A stretch of DNA of 64,000 bases, taken from Enterobacter genomosp. O (lineage in GTDB: Bacteria; Pseudomonadota; Gammaproteobacteria; Enterobacterales; Enterobacteriaceae). The notes under the pieces were generated by a model. That model was not told the DNA's origin. It saw only the letters and a list, made by a program, of their open reading frames with translations, and did no database searches. The translations under genes were made by a program, and so were the position numbers. Positions within the stretch are counted from its first letter, which is position 1; each line of letters starts with the position of its first letter. Positions 1 to 10,117 of this stretch are shown here, in pieces. Location: positions 186,001-250,000 of the forward strand of contig NZ_LECZ01000024.1 of assembly GCF_001022965.1 (NCBI RefSeq), read 5' to 3'.

Positions 1-1478
1 ATAACTTCGCCTGGGCGGAAATCTCGCTGAACCCGCGGGCCCGCTTTCATGACGGTACGCCAGTTAAGGCCAGCGACGTTGCGTTCACCTTCCATAAATT
101 CATGACCGAAGGCGTTCCCCAGTTCCGCATCGTGTATAAAGGCGCGTCGGTCAGAGCCATTGCGCCGCTCACCGTGCGCATCGAGCTGAGCGAACCGAAT
201 AAAGAGAATATGCTCAGCCTGTTCTCTCTGCCCGTCATGCCGGAATCGTTCTGGAAAAACCATAAGCTAAGCGACCCGCTCTCAACGCCACCGCTGGCTG
301 GCGGCCCCTATCGCATAACCGACTGGCGCATGGGGCAGTATGTGGTCTATTCCCGCGTCAAAGACTACTGGGCAGCCAACCTTCCGGTAAACCGCGGGCG
401 CTGGAATTTCGACACCCTTCGCTATGATTACTACCTTGACGATAACGTGGCGTTTGAAGCTTTCAAAGCCGGCGCCTTCGACTTACGCGTCGAGAGCAGC
501 GCTAAAAACTGGGCGACCCGCTATATCGGGAAAAATTTCGCCAAAGGCTATATCGTCAAAGACGAGCACAAAAATGAATCTGCCCAGGACACGCGCTGGC
601 TGGCGTTTAATATTCAGCGTCCGGTATTCAAGGATCGCCGGGTGCGGGAAGCTATTACCCTGGCCTTTGATTTTGAATGGATGAACAAAGCCCTGTTCTA
701 CGGCGCATACAGCCGTGCTAACAGCTATTTTCAGAATACCGAGTACGCCGCGCGTGATTACCCGAAAGCCGACGAACTGGTCCTGCTGGCGCCGCTGAAA
801 GCCGAGGTTCCACCGCAGGTTTTCACCAGCGTGTTTCAGCCGCCCGCGTCGAACGGTGGCGGTTACGATCGCGACAACCTGCTGAAAGCCAGCAAGCTGC
901 TGGATGATGCGGGCTGGCCCCTGAAGAATCAAAAGCGTGTTGATGCCAAAACGGGTAAGCCTCTCAGCTTTGAGCTGCTGCTTTCATCCGGGGGCAACGA
1001 TCAGTGGGTTCTGCCGTTTAAGCACAACCTTGAGCGGCTGGGCGTAACCATGAACATTCGTCAGGTTGATAACGCGCAGATCACCAGCCGCATGCGCAGC
1101 CGTGATTACGACATGATGCAGCGCCTGTGGCCCGCACAGCCGTGGCCCAGCTCGGACCTGCAAATATCCTGGGCCTCCAGCTACATCGACTCCTCATACA
1201 ATGCCCCAGGGGTAAAAAGCCCGGCGATTGACGCGCTGATTGCGAAAATTGTGGCGGCGCGGGGGGATAAAGAAAAGCTCCTGCCACTTGGGCGTGCCCT
1301 CGACAGGGTGTTAACCTGGAACTATTACATGCTGCCGATGTGGTATATGGGCGAAGATCGCCTTGCGCGCTGGGACAAGTTCTCCGTGCCTGCCGTGCGC
1401 CCGGTCTATTCCCTGGGCTTTGATACATGGTGGTATGACGTTAATAAAGCCGCCAGACTTCCCGCTGAGCGGCGATAG
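1..1478 (+). CDS. yejA: Peptide ABC transporter, periplasmic binding protein YejA (5' end outside window)
   Basis: Extracytoplasmic solute-binding protein of family 5 (SBP_bac_5), the receptor of the YejABEF oligopeptide importer that in E. coli also admits microcin C. The open frame runs from base 3 with no start codon, giving 491 residues against about 604 in E. coli, so roughly the first 110 residues and the signal peptide lie outside the window. The visible part carries the family's typical segments, such as HDGTPVKASDV near the left edge and RVREAITLAFDF near residue 215 of the visible part. Stop TAG at 1476. The permease gene yejB follows after 9 bases, so the genes form one operon. Identity is firm; the truncation is only the window edge. 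Confidence 0.96.
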   Translation, partial: NFAWAEISLNPRARFHDGTPVKASDVAFTFHKFMTEGVPQFRIVYKGASVRAIAPLTVRIELSEPNKENMLSLFSLPVMPESFWKNHKLSDPLSTPPLAGGPYRITDWRMGQYVVYSRVKDYWAANLPVNRGRWNFDTLRYDYYLDDNVAFEAFKAGAFDLRVESSAKNWATRYIGKNFAKGYIVKDEHKNESAQDTRWLAFNIQRPVFKDRRVREAITLAFDFEWMNKALFYGAYSRANSYFQNTEYAARDYPKADELVLLAPLKAEVPPQVFTSVFQPPASNGGGYDRDNLLKASKLLDDAGWPLKNQKRVDAKTGKPLSFELLLSSGGNDQWVLPFKHNLERLGVTMNIRQVDNAQITSRMRSRDYDMMQRLWPAQPWPSSDLQISWASSYIDSSYNAPGVKSPAIDALIAKIVAARGDKEKLLPLGRALDRVLTWNYYMLPMWYMGEDRLARWDKFSVPAVRPVYSLGFDTWWYDVNKAARLPAERR

Positions 1479-1487
1479 GGAATCATC

Positions 1488-2582
1488 ATGGGTGCGTATC
1501 TTATCCGCCGTCTTCTGCTGGTCATCCCCACCCTGTGGGCCATCATCACGATTAACTTTTTTATCGTGCAAATCGCCCCTGGCGGGCCGGTCGATCAGGC
1601 TATTGCCGCCATTGAATTTGGCAACAGCGGCGGCATGCCCGGCGGTGGCGGTGAAGGCATGGGCGCGAGCCATGCGCGGACCGGCGTGGGGAATATCAGT
1701 GAAAGCCACTATCGCGGCGGACGCGGCCTGGATCCGGAGGTGATCGCCGAGATCACCCATCGCTACGGCTTTGACAAACCGATTCACGAGCGCTATTTCA
1801 AAATGCTCTGGGATTACATCCGCTTTGATTTTGGCGATAGCCTGTTTCGCAGCGCGTCAGTATTAACGTTGATCAAACAAAGCCTGCCGGTTTCGATAAC
1901 GCTGGGGCTGTGGGGGACGCTGATCATCTATCTGGTCTCTATTCCGCTGGGGATCCGCAAAGCGGTTTACAACGGCAGCCGGTTTGATATCTGGAGCAGC
2001 ACGTTCATCATCATCGGCTACGCCATCCCGGCGTTTCTGTTTGCCGTCCTGCTGATCGTCTTTTTTGCCGGGGGAACTTACTTCGACCTCTTCCCGCTGC
2101 GAGGGCTGGTCTCCGCCGATTTCAGTTCCCTGCCGTGGTATCAGAAAATTACCGACTATCTCTGGCATATTACCCTGCCGGTCCTGGCCACGGTCATTGG
2201 CGGGTTTGCCGCCCTGACCATGTTGACCAAAAACGCCTTTCTCGATGAAATTCGTAAACAGTACGTCGTCACTGCCCGCGCCAAGGGCGTGAGCGAGAAG
2301 CAGATCATGTGGAAACACGTGTTTCGCAACGCCATGCTGCTGGTGATTGCCGGATTTCCAGCCACGTTCATCAGTATGTTTTTTACCGGCTCGCTGCTGA
2401 TAGAGGTGATGTTCTCGCTCAACGGTCTGGGCCTGCTGGGCTATGAGGCCACCGTGTCGCGTGATTACCCGGTGATGTTTGGCACGCTCTATATTTTCAC
2501 CCTGATTGGCCTGCTGCTGAATATCATCAGTGATATCAGCTATACGCTGGTCGATCCCCGAATCGATTTTGAGGGCCGCTGA
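1488..2582 (+). CDS. yejB: Peptide ABC transporter permease YejB
   Basis: Inner-membrane permease subunit of YejABEF, 364 residues as in E. coli. The N-terminus ([18 protein letters not shown]) is the first membrane helix of the DppB/OppB type, followed by a periplasmic stretch rich in glycine (about residues 45-70) and a BPD_transp_1 domain with further helices. The cytoplasmic EAA loop that docks on the ATPase is at about residues 261-280 ([15 protein letters not shown]). The start at 1488 follows a GGAATC ribosome-binding stretch. The stop overlaps the yejE start by one base (TGATG), implying translational coupling. Confidence 0.97.
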   Translation: MGAYLIRRLLLVIPTLWAIITINFFIVQIAPGGPVDQAIAAIEFGNSGGMPGGGGEGMGASHARTGVGNISESHYRGGRGLDPEVIAEITHRYGFDKPIHERYFKMLWDYIRFDFGDSLFRSASVLTLIKQSLPVSITLGLWGTLIIYLVSIPLGIRKAVYNGSRFDIWSSTFIIIGYAIPAFLFAVLLIVFFAGGTYFDLFPLRGLVSADFSSLPWYQKITDYLWHITLPVLATVIGGFAALTMLTKNAFLDEIRKQYVVTARAKGVSEKQIMWKHVFRNAMLLVIAGFPATFISMFFTGSLLIEVMFSLNGLGLLGYEATVSRDYPVMFGTLYIFTLIGLLLNIISDISYTLVDPRIDFEGR

Positions 2583-3607
2583 TGCCGCGCTTAAGCCCCG
2601 TCAACCAGTCCCGCTGGGTCCGTTTCCGCCACAACCGCCGCGGCTACTGGTCGCTGTGGATTTTTGCCGTGCTGTTTGTCTTAAGCATGTTTTCGGAGCT
2701 GATCGCCAACGACAAGCCGTTGCTGGTGCATTTTAACGACCGCTGGTACGTGCCGGTTATTGCCAACTACAGCGAAAGCGATTTTGGCGGCCCGTTTGCA
2801 ACGCCGGCAGAGTATCAGGATCCGTGGCTCCGCCAGCAGATCGAACAACACGGCTGGGCGCTGTGGGCACCGGTGCGTTTTGGCGCAAACAGCATTAACT
2901 TCGCCACCACGGCCCCCTTCCCTTCCCCGCCCTCTGCGCAAAACTGGCTGGGGACGGATGCCAACGGTGGCGACGTGCTGGCGCGCATTCTGTACGGCAC
3001 GCGAATTTCTATCCTCTTTGGCCTTATGCTGACGATCTTCTCCAGCGTGATGGGGGTCGTGGCGGGCGCGGTTCAGGGCTACTACGGCGGGAAAATCGAC
3101 CTGTGGGGTCAACGGGTTATTGAGGTCTGGTCCGGCATGCCAACGCTGTTTCTGATTATCCTGCTTTCCAGCGTGGTGCAGCCGGGCTTCTGGTGGCTGT
3201 TAGGCATCACCGTCCTGTTCGGCTGGATGGCGCTGGTGGGGGTGGTGCGAGCGGAGTTCCTGCGCACCCGCAACTTCGACTATATTCGCGCCGCGCAGGC
3301 GCTTGGCGTAAGCGACCGGGGGATCATCTTCCGCCATATGCTGCCAAACGCCGTGGTGGCAACGCTCACCTTCCTGCCGTTTATTCTGTGCAGCTCCATC
3401 ACCACCCTCACCTCTCTGGATTTTCTTGGCTTTGGGCTGCCGCTGGGTTCCCCGTCGCTCGGCGAACTGCTGCTGCAGGGCAAGAACAACCTGCAGGCGC
3501 CGTGGTTAGGCATCGCCGCCTTCCTCTCCGTGGCCGTGCTGCTTTCGCTGCTGATTTTTATTGGTGAAGCCGTGCGCGACGCCTTCGATCCTAACAAGGC
3601 GGTATAA
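2582..3607 (+). CDS. yejE: Peptide ABC transporter permease YejE
   Basis: Second permease subunit, DppC/OppC type, 341 residues as in E. coli. It has an N-terminal membrane helix after the basic segment RHNRRGYWSLWIF, a long periplasmic loop (about residues 45-125) containing the conserved LGTDANGGDVLARILYG start of the transport domain, then the BPD_transp_1 core. The EAA loop is at about residues 237-257 (AAQALGVSDRGIIFRHMLPNA region). It forms the channel heterodimer with YejB and is energised by YejF. Its start overlaps the yejB stop; the stop TAA at 3605 is one base before the yejF ATG. Confidence 0.97.
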   Translation: MPRLSPVNQSRWVRFRHNRRGYWSLWIFAVLFVLSMFSELIANDKPLLVHFNDRWYVPVIANYSESDFGGPFATPAEYQDPWLRQQIEQHGWALWAPVRFGANSINFATTAPFPSPPSAQNWLGTDANGGDVLARILYGTRISILFGLMLTIFSSVMGVVAGAVQGYYGGKIDLWGQRVIEVWSGMPTLFLIILLSSVVQPGFWWLLGITVLFGWMALVGVVRAEFLRTRNFDYIRAAQALGVSDRGIIFRHMLPNAVVATLTFLPFILCSSITTLTSLDFLGFGLPLGSPSLGELLLQGKNNLQAPWLGIAAFLSVAVLLSLLIFIGEAVRDAFDPNKAV

Positions 3608-3608
3608 G

Positions 3609-5198
3609 ATGACCCAGCCCCTTCTCAGCATTGATAACCTGTCGATTGCTTTTTCAAATCAGGGCGAGACGCGCACCGTGGTCACCGATCTGTCGCTGCA
3701 GATCCAGCGCGGTGAAACGCTGGCCCTGGTGGGTGAGTCGGGTTCAGGCAAGAGCGTTTCGGCACTCTCTATCCTGCGGCTACTGCCGTCACCGCCGGTG
3801 AGCTACCCGCAGGGAGATATTCTGTTTCACGGCAGTTCACTGCTGCATGCTGACGAACATACCCTGCGCGGCATCCGCGGCAACAAAATTGCGATGATCT
3901 TCCAGGAGCCGATGGTTTCGCTTAACCCTCTGCATAGCCTTGAAAAACAGCTCTATGAAGTGCTCTCCCTGCACAGGGGAATGCGCAAAGAGGCCGCGCG
4001 CGGAGAAATTCTGGACTGTCTTGAACGGACAGGCATACGCAATGCGGCCAAACGGCTAAATGATTTTCCGCACCAGCTCTCCGGCGGTGAACGCCAGCGC
4101 GTGATGATTGCCATGGCCCTGCTTACGCGCCCGGAACTGCTGATTGCCGACGAGCCTACAACGGCGCTGGACGTGACGGTACAGGCGCAAATATTAACGC
4201 TGCTGCGGGAGCTGCGTGACGAGCTCAATATGAGCCTGCTGTTTATTACGCACAACCTGAGCATTGTGAGAAAGCTGGCCGACAGCGTTGCGGTGATGCA
4301 AAACGGGCGGTGTGTTGAACAGAATATCGCGTCCACGCTGCTGCACGCACCGCAACATCCGTATACGCAGCGCCTGCTCGACAGCGAACCCTCCGGCGAT
4401 CCGGTTCCTCTCGATGCGGACAGCGCGCCGCTGCTGCGCGTTGAGGATCTGTCCGTTTCGTTCCCAATCCGCAAAGGTATTTTGCGGCGCATTGTCGATC
4501 GGAACCCGGTGCTGAAAAACCTCCGCTTCTCGCTGCGCCCTGGCGAGTCTCTGGGGCTGGTGGGCGAATCCGGTTCGGGGAAAAGCACCACCGGTCTGGC
4601 GCTGCTGCGCTTAATTGCCTCGCAGGGCGAGATCCTCTTTGACGGCATGCCGCTGCACCGCTGGAACCGGCGCCAGATGCTGCCCGTACGTCCCCGCATG
4701 CAGGTGGTCTTTCAGGATCCCAACTCCTCGCTTAACCCGCGGCTCAGCGTGTTGCAGATTGTCGAAGAGGGTCTGCGGGTGCATCAGCCCGCTCTGAGCG
4801 CTCAGCAGCGCGAGCAGGAGGTCATGCGGGTAATGGTTGAAGTGGGTTTAGATCCCGAGACGCGTCACCGCTATCCGGCTGAATTCTCCGGCGGGCAGCG
4901 CCAGCGTATCGCGATTGCCCGCGCGCTGATCCTGAAACCGGAGCTGATTATTCTCGATGAACCAACGTCGTCTCTGGACAGGACCGTTCAGGCGCAGATC
5001 CTGACGCTGCTCAAAGGATTACAGGAAAAACACCGGCTGGCCTATATCTTTATCAGCCACGATCTACAGGTGGTGCGGGCGCTATGCCATCAGGTGATTG
5101 TGTTGCGGCAGGGAGAAGTGGTCGAGCAGGGTGAGTGCCAGCGCGTATTTAGCGCACCAACGCAGCGCTACACGCGCCAGCTGTTGTCGGCAGACTAG
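3609..5198 (+). CDS. yejF: Peptide ABC transporter, tandem ATP-binding protein YejF
   Basis: Fused double ATPase of the YejABEF importer, 529 residues, the length of E. coli YejF. Two complete nucleotide-binding domains are visible: Walker A GESGSGKS at about 42-49 and again at about 318-325, ABC signatures LSGGERQR at about 156 and FSGGQRQR at about 425, with Walker B segments LLIADEPTTALD and LIILDEPTSSLD. Each half ends in the oligopeptide-type C-terminal extension. The frame stays open further upstream (to 3561), but the ATG at 3609, one base after the yejE stop, gives the family N-terminus MTQPLLSIDNL. It ends only 3 bases from the convergent yejG. Confidence 0.97.
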   Translation: MTQPLLSIDNLSIAFSNQGETRTVVTDLSLQIQRGETLALVGESGSGKSVSALSILRLLPSPPVSYPQGDILFHGSSLLHADEHTLRGIRGNKIAMIFQEPMVSLNPLHSLEKQLYEVLSLHRGMRKEAARGEILDCLERTGIRNAAKRLNDFPHQLSGGERQRVMIAMALLTRPELLIADEPTTALDVTVQAQILTLLRELRDELNMSLLFITHNLSIVRKLADSVAVMQNGRCVEQNIASTLLHAPQHPYTQRLLDSEPSGDPVPLDADSAPLLRVEDLSVSFPIRKGILRRIVDRNPVLKNLRFSLRPGESLGLVGESGSGKSTTGLALLRLIASQGEILFDGMPLHRWNRRQMLPVRPRMQVVFQDPNSSLNPRLSVLQIVEEGLRVHQPALSAQQREQEVMRVMVEVGLDPETRHRYPAEFSGGQRQRIAIARALILKPELIILDEPTSSLDRTVQAQILTLLKGLQEKHRLAYIFISHDLQVVRALCHQVIVLRQGEVVEQGECQRVFSAPTQRYTRQLLSAD

Positions 5199-5201
5199 CG
5201 C

Positions 5202-5546
5202 TCAGAACGGGTACTGGCCAGAGAAAGGCTCAGCAATCGCAACGCCAAAATTTTTCAGGCGGCAGGTGGCGGCAAATTCGTCCTGGCTTTTCACAAACAG
5301 GCACGGCTCGCCTTCGCACTCCAGCACGGAGCTGTCCACTTCAATATCCGTCAGGGCCTGGCTAAGACGTTCCATCACCCGCCATGCATTTTCGTCGCTC
5401 GGGCTCAGCAGTTTGAGTGCCACCAGGCAATTCTCGCAGCCCGCGACGTTTTGCGGAATCGGTTCAACTTTCGAACCTGCAAAACCCGCTGACCAGCGAT
5501 AGCTCTGTGGCAAGCGATGGACAATGGAGAGTTGTAATGTATTCAC
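5202..5546 (-). CDS. yejG: YejG family protein of unknown function
   Basis: Small soluble protein of 114 residues matching E. coli YejG in length and position. The start codon is GTG at 5544-5546, preceded by a GGGGAA ribosome-binding stretch. No signal peptide or membrane helix is seen; four or more cysteines (CENC, LECEGE, ATCRL) are scattered through it. No catalytic motif is recognisable and I assign no function; mutants of E. coli yejG have been linked to aminoglycoside tolerance in the literature, but nothing here shows that. It is transcribed toward yejF and the two stop codons are 3 bases apart. Confidence 0.9.
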   Translation of the reverse strand: MNTLQLSIVHRLPQSYRWSAGFAGSKVEPIPQNVAGCENCLVALKLLSPSDENAWRVMERLSQALTDIEVDSSVLECEGEPCLFVKSQDEFAATCRLKNFGVAIAEPFSGQYPF

Positions 5547-5716
5547 GTTCGTTCCCCGGAAGCAAATTTACTTCACAATTTATTTACATTTATAGTAACA
5601 CATCAGCGCCAGCCTGCACTATTCAGCGCTTTTTATTCGTATCCAGGCTCGCTTCGGCGCTATATGTACCCGTTTCTGCGATCTAACTCAACCTTTTTGA
5701 ATACAATGATGTGACT

Positions 5717-5742
5717 TTTTACATAAATAGATTTTACATAAA
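5717..5742. repeat. Tandem 11-base direct repeat upstream of yejG
   Basis: TTTTACATAAA occurs at 5717-5727 and again at 5732-5742, 15 bases apart start to start, in an AT-rich stretch between the bcr terminator and yejG. It could be a regulator-binding site or simply low-complexity AT-rich promoter DNA. Seen directly; function unknown. Confidence 0.5.
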
Positions 5743-5792
5743 ATAAACAAACACGGCATAAACGAACGTAGGTTTGGTTGATATGTATCAAC

Positions 5793-5818
5793 AAAAAAGG
5801 CCCTGCCGGGCCTTTTTT
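5793..5818 (-). terminator. Rho-independent terminator of bcr
   Basis: Stem GGCCC/GGGCC with loop TGCC, flanked by six A and six T, so it can act in both directions. It starts 6 bases beyond the bcr stop codon and is placed to end rsuA-bcr transcription. Confidence 0.9.
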
Positions 5819-5823
5819 GCGTT

Positions 5824-7020
5824 TTAGTGAGCCGCTTTTCGCGGTCGACTGGCGTAAAGATAGAAGAGTATGGAGCTGGTTGCGCAAAAAGCCATCGCCC
5901 ACAGCATTGGCCACGCCGTCGTAAAGGTGGCCATAGACAGCAGCGCTCCAACGATAGCGCCTATACCGAAACGGAACGTCCCCGCCAGCGACGATGCGGT
6001 ACCCGCCATATGCGGAAACTCATCCAGGATAACCGCCATCCCGTTGGACGACACCATCGACACGCAGCCAACAAAGGCCGCCACACCGACGACCAGCGCC
6101 CAGAAGCCCACGCCCAGAAACGCGCTCACCACCAGCCAGATAGCCATCACAAACTGGATCCACAGCCCGGCGCGGAACATGTTCAGCGCCCCCACCCGCC
6201 GGACAAATCGGCTGTTGATGATGGTCATGATAAACAGGAAGACGATGTTGAGCGCAAAGTAATAGCCGAAATGCTGCGGTGAAACGTGGTTCAGCTCGAT
6301 GTAGACAAACGGCCCGGCGCTCAGGAAGGAGAACATCCCGGCGAAGCTGAACCCGCTCGCCAGCATATAGCTCAGCACGCGCTTGTGGCGAAACAGCGAG
6401 GCAAAGTTGCCGATTGTGGTTCGGATGTGGAACTTCTGGCGTCGCTCGGCGGGAAGCGTTTCATCAATAAAGAAGAAAATCATCGCCGAGGCCAGCAGCG
6501 CGGCCAGTGCCAGGATCCAGAAAATCACGTGCCAGCTAAACCACACCAGCACCGCACCACCAGCCATCGGAGCCACCAGCGGCGCAATCGTCGTCACCAG
6601 CATCACAAACGACATCATGCGGGAGAACTCTTCTTTCGGGTAGATATCGCGCATCAGGGCGTTAATCACCACGCTTGCCGCTGCCGCCGCCAGACCGTGG
6701 AGGAAGCGCATGATAATCAGATGATCGATGGTCTGCGACAGCGCGCAGGCAACCGCAGCCGCCGCGAAGACCAGCGTCCCGCCCAGAATGACAGGCTTGC
6801 GTCCAAGGCTGTCCGCCATCGGGCCATAAAACAGCTGGCCGAGGGCAAAGCCGAGAATATAGGTGCTGAGCGTCATCTGCGCGCTGCCCGCCGGAACGCC
6901 AAACTGCGCGGAAATGACCGGCAGCGCGGGCAGATACATATCAATAGACAGCGGCATCAGCATGGCCAGCAGGCCAAGAATAAAGACGATTTTGAACGAC
7001 GAGCGTGGCCTGGTGGTCAC
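5824..7020 (-). CDS. bcr: Bicyclomycin/sulfonamide multidrug efflux MFS transporter Bcr
   Basis: Drug:H+ antiporter of the DHA1 (12-helix) major facilitator family in the inner membrane, exporting bicyclomycin, sulfathiazole and cysteine in E. coli. It has 398 residues, close to the E. coli 396. Motif A lies between helices 2 and 3 at about residues 66-80 ([15 protein letters not shown]), and helix 1 carries the DMYLPALP motif typical of Bcr/CflA proteins. The start is GTG at 7018-7020, with a good CAGGAGA site 5-6 bases upstream. It lies 15 bases after rsuA, so the two are likely cotranscribed, as in E. coli. Confidence 0.95.
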   Translation of the reverse strand: MTTRPRSSFKIVFILGLLAMLMPLSIDMYLPALPVISAQFGVPAGSAQMTLSTYILGFALGQLFYGPMADSLGRKPVILGGTLVFAAAAVACALSQTIDHLIIMRFLHGLAAAAASVVINALMRDIYPKEEFSRMMSFVMLVTTIAPLVAPMAGGAVLVWFSWHVIFWILALAALLASAMIFFFIDETLPAERRQKFHIRTTIGNFASLFRHKRVLSYMLASGFSFAGMFSFLSAGPFVYIELNHVSPQHFGYYFALNIVFLFIMTIINSRFVRRVGALNMFRAGLWIQFVMAIWLVVSAFLGVGFWALVVGVAAFVGCVSMVSSNGMAVILDEFPHMAGTASSLAGTFRFGIGAIVGALLSMATFTTAWPMLWAMAFCATSSILFYLYASRPRKAAH

Positions 7021-7035
7021 AGAGTTCTCCTGAAA

Positions 7036-7743
7036 TTAGTGCGAAGGCAGACCGACGCTGGCAATCTCTTCTTCCGTTAACGGGCGGTATTCGCCTGGCG
7101 CCAGGTCAGGATCGAGTTCAATCGCACCAATCCGCTCGCGGTGCAGGCCCACAACGTGGTTCCCCACCGCGGCAAACATACGTTTCACCTGATGGTAGCG
7201 CCCTTCACTGATGGTCAGACGGACTTCCGTTGGGGTAATGACTTCCAGTACCGCCGGTTTGGTGAGGTCTTTTTCATTATGCAGCTGAACGCCTTTAGCG
7301 AATTGCTCTGCCGTGTCATCCGCAACCGGAGATTCCAGCGTCACGAGATAGGTTTTCTCGCAGTGATGGCGCGGCGAGGTGATGCGGTGCGACCACTGCC
7401 CGTCGTCGGTCATCAGCACCAGACCGGTGGTGTCGATATCGAGGCGGCCTGCGGCATGCAGCTTGTGTGCAACCGGTTCGTCGAGAAAATAGAGTACCGT
7501 CGGGTGATCCGGATCGTCCGTTGAGCAGACATAGCCTTCCGGCTTATTGAGCATAAAGTAGCGCGGACCGTGCTGCTGGGTCAGCGGATTGCCGTCATAT
7601 TCCACCTGGTGGTCAGGCTGGAGTTTGAACGCGCTGTCTCTCACAATGTCGCCATCCACGGTAACGCGGCTGGCGCGAATTTCGCGCCCGGCAATAGCGC
7701 GGCTTACGCCGAGTTGCTGAGCGATAAACTTATCAAGTCGCAT
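7036..7743 (-). CDS. rsuA: 16S rRNA pseudouridine(516) synthase RsuA
   Basis: Isomerises U516 of 16S rRNA to pseudouridine during small-subunit assembly. 235 residues against 231 in E. coli. An S4 RNA-binding domain occupies about residues 1-58 ([15 protein letters not shown]). The catalytic domain carries the family motif [10 protein letters not shown] with the nucleophilic aspartate at residue 102, and the later [12 protein letters not shown] segment typical of RsuA/RluB/E/F enzymes. It is divergent from radD and followed closely by bcr. Membership is firm; RsuA rather than RluE/RluF is supported by synteny and length. Confidence 0.96.
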   Translation of the reverse strand: MRLDKFIAQQLGVSRAIAGREIRASRVTVDGDIVRDSAFKLQPDHQVEYDGNPLTQQHGPRYFMLNKPEGYVCSTDDPDHPTVLYFLDEPVAHKLHAAGRLDIDTTGLVLMTDDGQWSHRITSPRHHCEKTYLVTLESPVADDTAEQFAKGVQLHNEKDLTKPAVLEVITPTEVRLTISEGRYHQVKRMFAAVGNHVVGLHRERIGAIELDPDLAPGEYRPLTEEEIASVGLPSH

Positions 7744-7895
7744 GAAATCTTTTTAGCCTTAATGGTGCTGGAAGTCGGACTAGAGGTCCGAAAAAAGAAG
7801 CAGTCTGGAACGGTTCAGTATAATGGTCTGGTTGCGCCACTCAAGGGAAAAAGTTTCGTGGCATACTATATGCGAGTTAACAGAACAGAGATGTC

Positions 7896-9656
7896 ATGAC
7901 TTTTACACTTCGTCCCTATCAGCAGGAAGCCGTTGACGCCACCCTGGCCTGGTTTCGCAAACACCGTGAGCCCGCGGCTATTGTGCTCCCGACTGGCGCA
8001 GGCAAAAGCCTGGTGATCGCCGAACTTGCCCGCCTGGCGCGCGGCCGCGTGCTGGTGCTGGCCCACGTCAAAGAGCTCGTCGCGCAAAACCACGCCAAGT
8101 ATTGTGCGCTTGGGCTGGAGGCCGACATTTTCGCCGCCGGGCTAAAGCGTAAAGAGAGCCACGGCAAAGTGGTATTTGGCAGCGTGCAGTCGGTGGCCCG
8201 TAATCTGGACCTGTTTCGCAGCGAATTTTCGCTGCTGATTGTCGACGAATGTCACCGCATCAGCGATGACGACGACAGCCAGTATCAGCTAATCCTGGCG
8301 CACCTGAAAGAGGTGAACCCTCACTTACGCCTGCTGGGCCTGACGGCGACCCCGTTTCGCCTGGGTAAAGGCTGGATCTATCGCTACCATTATCACGGCA
8401 TGGTGCGCGGCGATGACAAGGCCCTGTTTAGCGACTGCATTTACGAACTTCCGCTGCGTTACATGATTAAACATGGCTACCTGACGCCGCCAGAACGGCT
8501 GGATATGCCGGTGGTGCAGTATGATTTCAGCCGTCTGCAGGCGCAGAGCAACGGTTTGTTCAGCGAAGCGGATCTTAACCAGGAGCTGAAAAAGCAAAAG
8601 CGCATTACGCCGCACATCATCAGCCAGATTGAGGAGTTTGCCGCGACGCGCAAAGGGGTGATGATCTTTGCCGCCACCGTTGAGCACGCGCGCGAGATCA
8701 CCGGGTTACTGCCCTCTGGCGACGCGGCGTTAATCACCGGCGAGACGCCCGGCCCGGAGCGCGACGGCCTGATTGACGCCTTTAAAGCCCAGCGGTTCCG
8801 CTATCTGGTTAACGTGTCGGTATTGACCACCGGCTTTGACGCGCCGCACGTCGACCTGATCGCCATTTTACGCCCGACCGAATCGGTCAGCCTGTATCAG
8901 CAAATTGTTGGCCGCGGCCTGCGCCTGGCTCCCGGGAAAACCGACTGCCTGATTCTGGATTATGCCGGCAACCCGCACGATCTCTACACGCCCGAAGTCG
9001 GCGCGCCAAAAGGGAAAAGCGACAACGTGCCCGTCCAGGTCTTTTGCCCTGCCTGCGGCTTTGCCAACACCTTCTGGGGAAAAACCACCGCCGACGGCAC
9101 GCTGATCGAACACTTTGGCCGCCGCTGTCAGGGCTGGTTTGAAGATGACGAGGGGCATCGCGAGCAGTGCGATTTCCGTTTTCGCTTTAAAAACTGCCTG
9201 CAGTGTAATGCGGAAAACGACATTGCCGCCCGCCGATGCCGGGAGTGCGACACGGTGCTGGTCGACCCGGACGACATGCTGAAAGCGGCGCTGAAGTTAA
9301 AAGATGCGCTGGTGCTGCGCTGTTCCGGCATGGCACTGCAGCCCGGTGCCGATGAAAAAGGTGAATGGTTAAAAATCACCTATTACGATGAGGACGGGGC
9401 GGACGTCAGCGAACGCTTCCGGGTTCAGACGCCCGCCCAGCGAACGGCTTTCGAACAGCTGTTTATCCGCCCGCATACCCGCACGCCGGGCGTGCCCCTG
9501 CGCTGGATAACCGTGGCCGATATCGTGCGTCAGCAGGTGCTGTTGCGCCATCCGGATTTTGTCGTCGCCCGTAAGAAAGGCCAGTTCTGGCAGGTGCGTG
9601 AGAAAATCTTTGACTACGAAGGTCGCTTTCGTCGCGCCAACGAATTACGCGGTTAG
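7896..9656 (+). CDS. radD: RadD (YejH) superfamily 2 ATPase/putative DNA repair helicase
   Basis: Superfamily 2 helicase-like ATPase of 586 residues, the length of E. coli YejH/RadD, which aids RecA-dependent recombination and double-strand break repair and contacts SSB. Walker A PTGAGKS is at about 32-38, the DECH box at about 117-120, motif III LTATPFR follows, and the helicase C domain ends with QQIVGRGLR. The C-terminal third has cysteine pairs ([19 protein letters not shown], about 380-455) that look like zinc-ribbon modules. Start ATG at 7896; a second ATG at 7891 is out of frame. It is transcribed divergently from rsuA. Confidence 0.95.
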   Translation: MTFTLRPYQQEAVDATLAWFRKHREPAAIVLPTGAGKSLVIAELARLARGRVLVLAHVKELVAQNHAKYCALGLEADIFAAGLKRKESHGKVVFGSVQSVARNLDLFRSEFSLLIVDECHRISDDDDSQYQLILAHLKEVNPHLRLLGLTATPFRLGKGWIYRYHYHGMVRGDDKALFSDCIYELPLRYMIKHGYLTPPERLDMPVVQYDFSRLQAQSNGLFSEADLNQELKKQKRITPHIISQIEEFAATRKGVMIFAATVEHAREITGLLPSGDAALITGETPGPERDGLIDAFKAQRFRYLVNVSVLTTGFDAPHVDLIAILRPTESVSLYQQIVGRGLRLAPGKTDCLILDYAGNPHDLYTPEVGAPKGKSDNVPVQVFCPACGFANTFWGKTTADGTLIEHFGRRCQGWFEDDEGHREQCDFRFRFKNCLQCNAENDIAARRCRECDTVLVDPDDMLKAALKLKDALVLRCSGMALQPGADEKGEWLKITYYDEDGADVSERFRVQTPAQRTAFEQLFIRPHTRTPGVPLRWITVADIVRQQVLLRHPDFVVARKKGQFWQVREKIFDYEGRFRRANELRG

Positions 9657-9668
9657 CGGGACTTTTCA

Positions 9669-9695
9669 TTGATGTGAGGGGCATTTGAGTATAAA
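9669..9695 (+). promoter_or_regulatory. Putative sigma-70 promoter of rplY
   Basis: A TATAAA -10 hexamer at 9690-9695 and TTGATG at 9669-9674 as a possible -35, with a 15-base spacer (short). It lies directly upstream of the structured rplY leader. Positions are seen in the sequence; activity is inferred. Confidence 0.5.
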
Positions 9696-9713
9696 ATGCC
9701 GCCCGCTTCACAT

Positions 9714-9781
9714 CCGTGAGGCAGAACACTCACCTGCTGCTGGGTCGCCTGTAGCAGGGTTTTAAATACAGAGAGAAATCA
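9714..9781 (+). promoter_or_regulatory. Possible structured mRNA leader of rplY
   Basis: Two adjacent hairpins precede rplY: GTGAG/CTCAC at 9716-9733 and CCTGCT/AGCAGG at about 9733-9758. They are followed by an AT-rich stretch with the GAGAGAAA ribosome-binding site just before the ATG. Autogenous L25 leader structures have been described for gamma-proteobacteria, and this is a candidate; the fold was read by eye. Confidence 0.45.
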
Positions 9782-10066
9782 ATGTTCACTATCGAAGCAG
9801 AAGTACGTAACGTGCAGGGTAAGGGTGCGAGCCGCCGCCTGCGTAACGCTAACAAGTTCCCGGCTATCGTTTACGGTGGCGAAGCTGCTCCAGTTGCAAT
9901 CGAACTGGATCACGACAAACTGTGGAACCTGCAGACCAAAGCTGAATTCTACAGCGAAGTTCTGACCATCGTTGTTGGCGGTAAAGAAGAAAAAGTGAAA
10001 GTTCAGGCTGTTCAGCGTCACCCGTTCAAGCCAAAACTGTCTCACATCGACTTCGTTCGCGCGTAA
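9782..10066 (+). CDS. rplY: 50S ribosomal protein L25
   Basis: 5S rRNA-binding protein of the large subunit's central protuberance. 94 residues, the same as the short single-domain E. coli L25 (the CTC-type extension is absent). It begins [20 protein letters not shown], the conserved N-terminal segment, and has the family C-terminus [10 protein letters not shown]. Codon use is strongly biased toward preferred codons (CTG, GAA, AAA, CGT, GTT), as expected for a highly expressed ribosomal protein. Monocistronic, with its own promoter and a terminator at 10081. Confidence 0.98.
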   Translation: MFTIEAEVRNVQGKGASRRLRNANKFPAIVYGGEAAPVAIELDHDKLWNLQTKAEFYSEVLTIVVGGKEEKVKVQAVQRHPFKPKLSHIDFVRA

Positions 10067-10080
10067 TCGCAAACTCGTCG

Positions 10081-10110
10081 AAAAAAACCCCGCTTCTGCG
10101 GGGTTTTTTT
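10081..10110. terminator. Bidirectional terminator between rplY and yejK
   Basis: Stem CCCCGC/GCGGGG with loop TTCT, flanked by seven A and seven T. It serves rplY on the plus strand and yejK, which ends at 10118, on the minus strand. Confidence 0.93.
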
Positions 10111-10117
10111 ATGGCTG

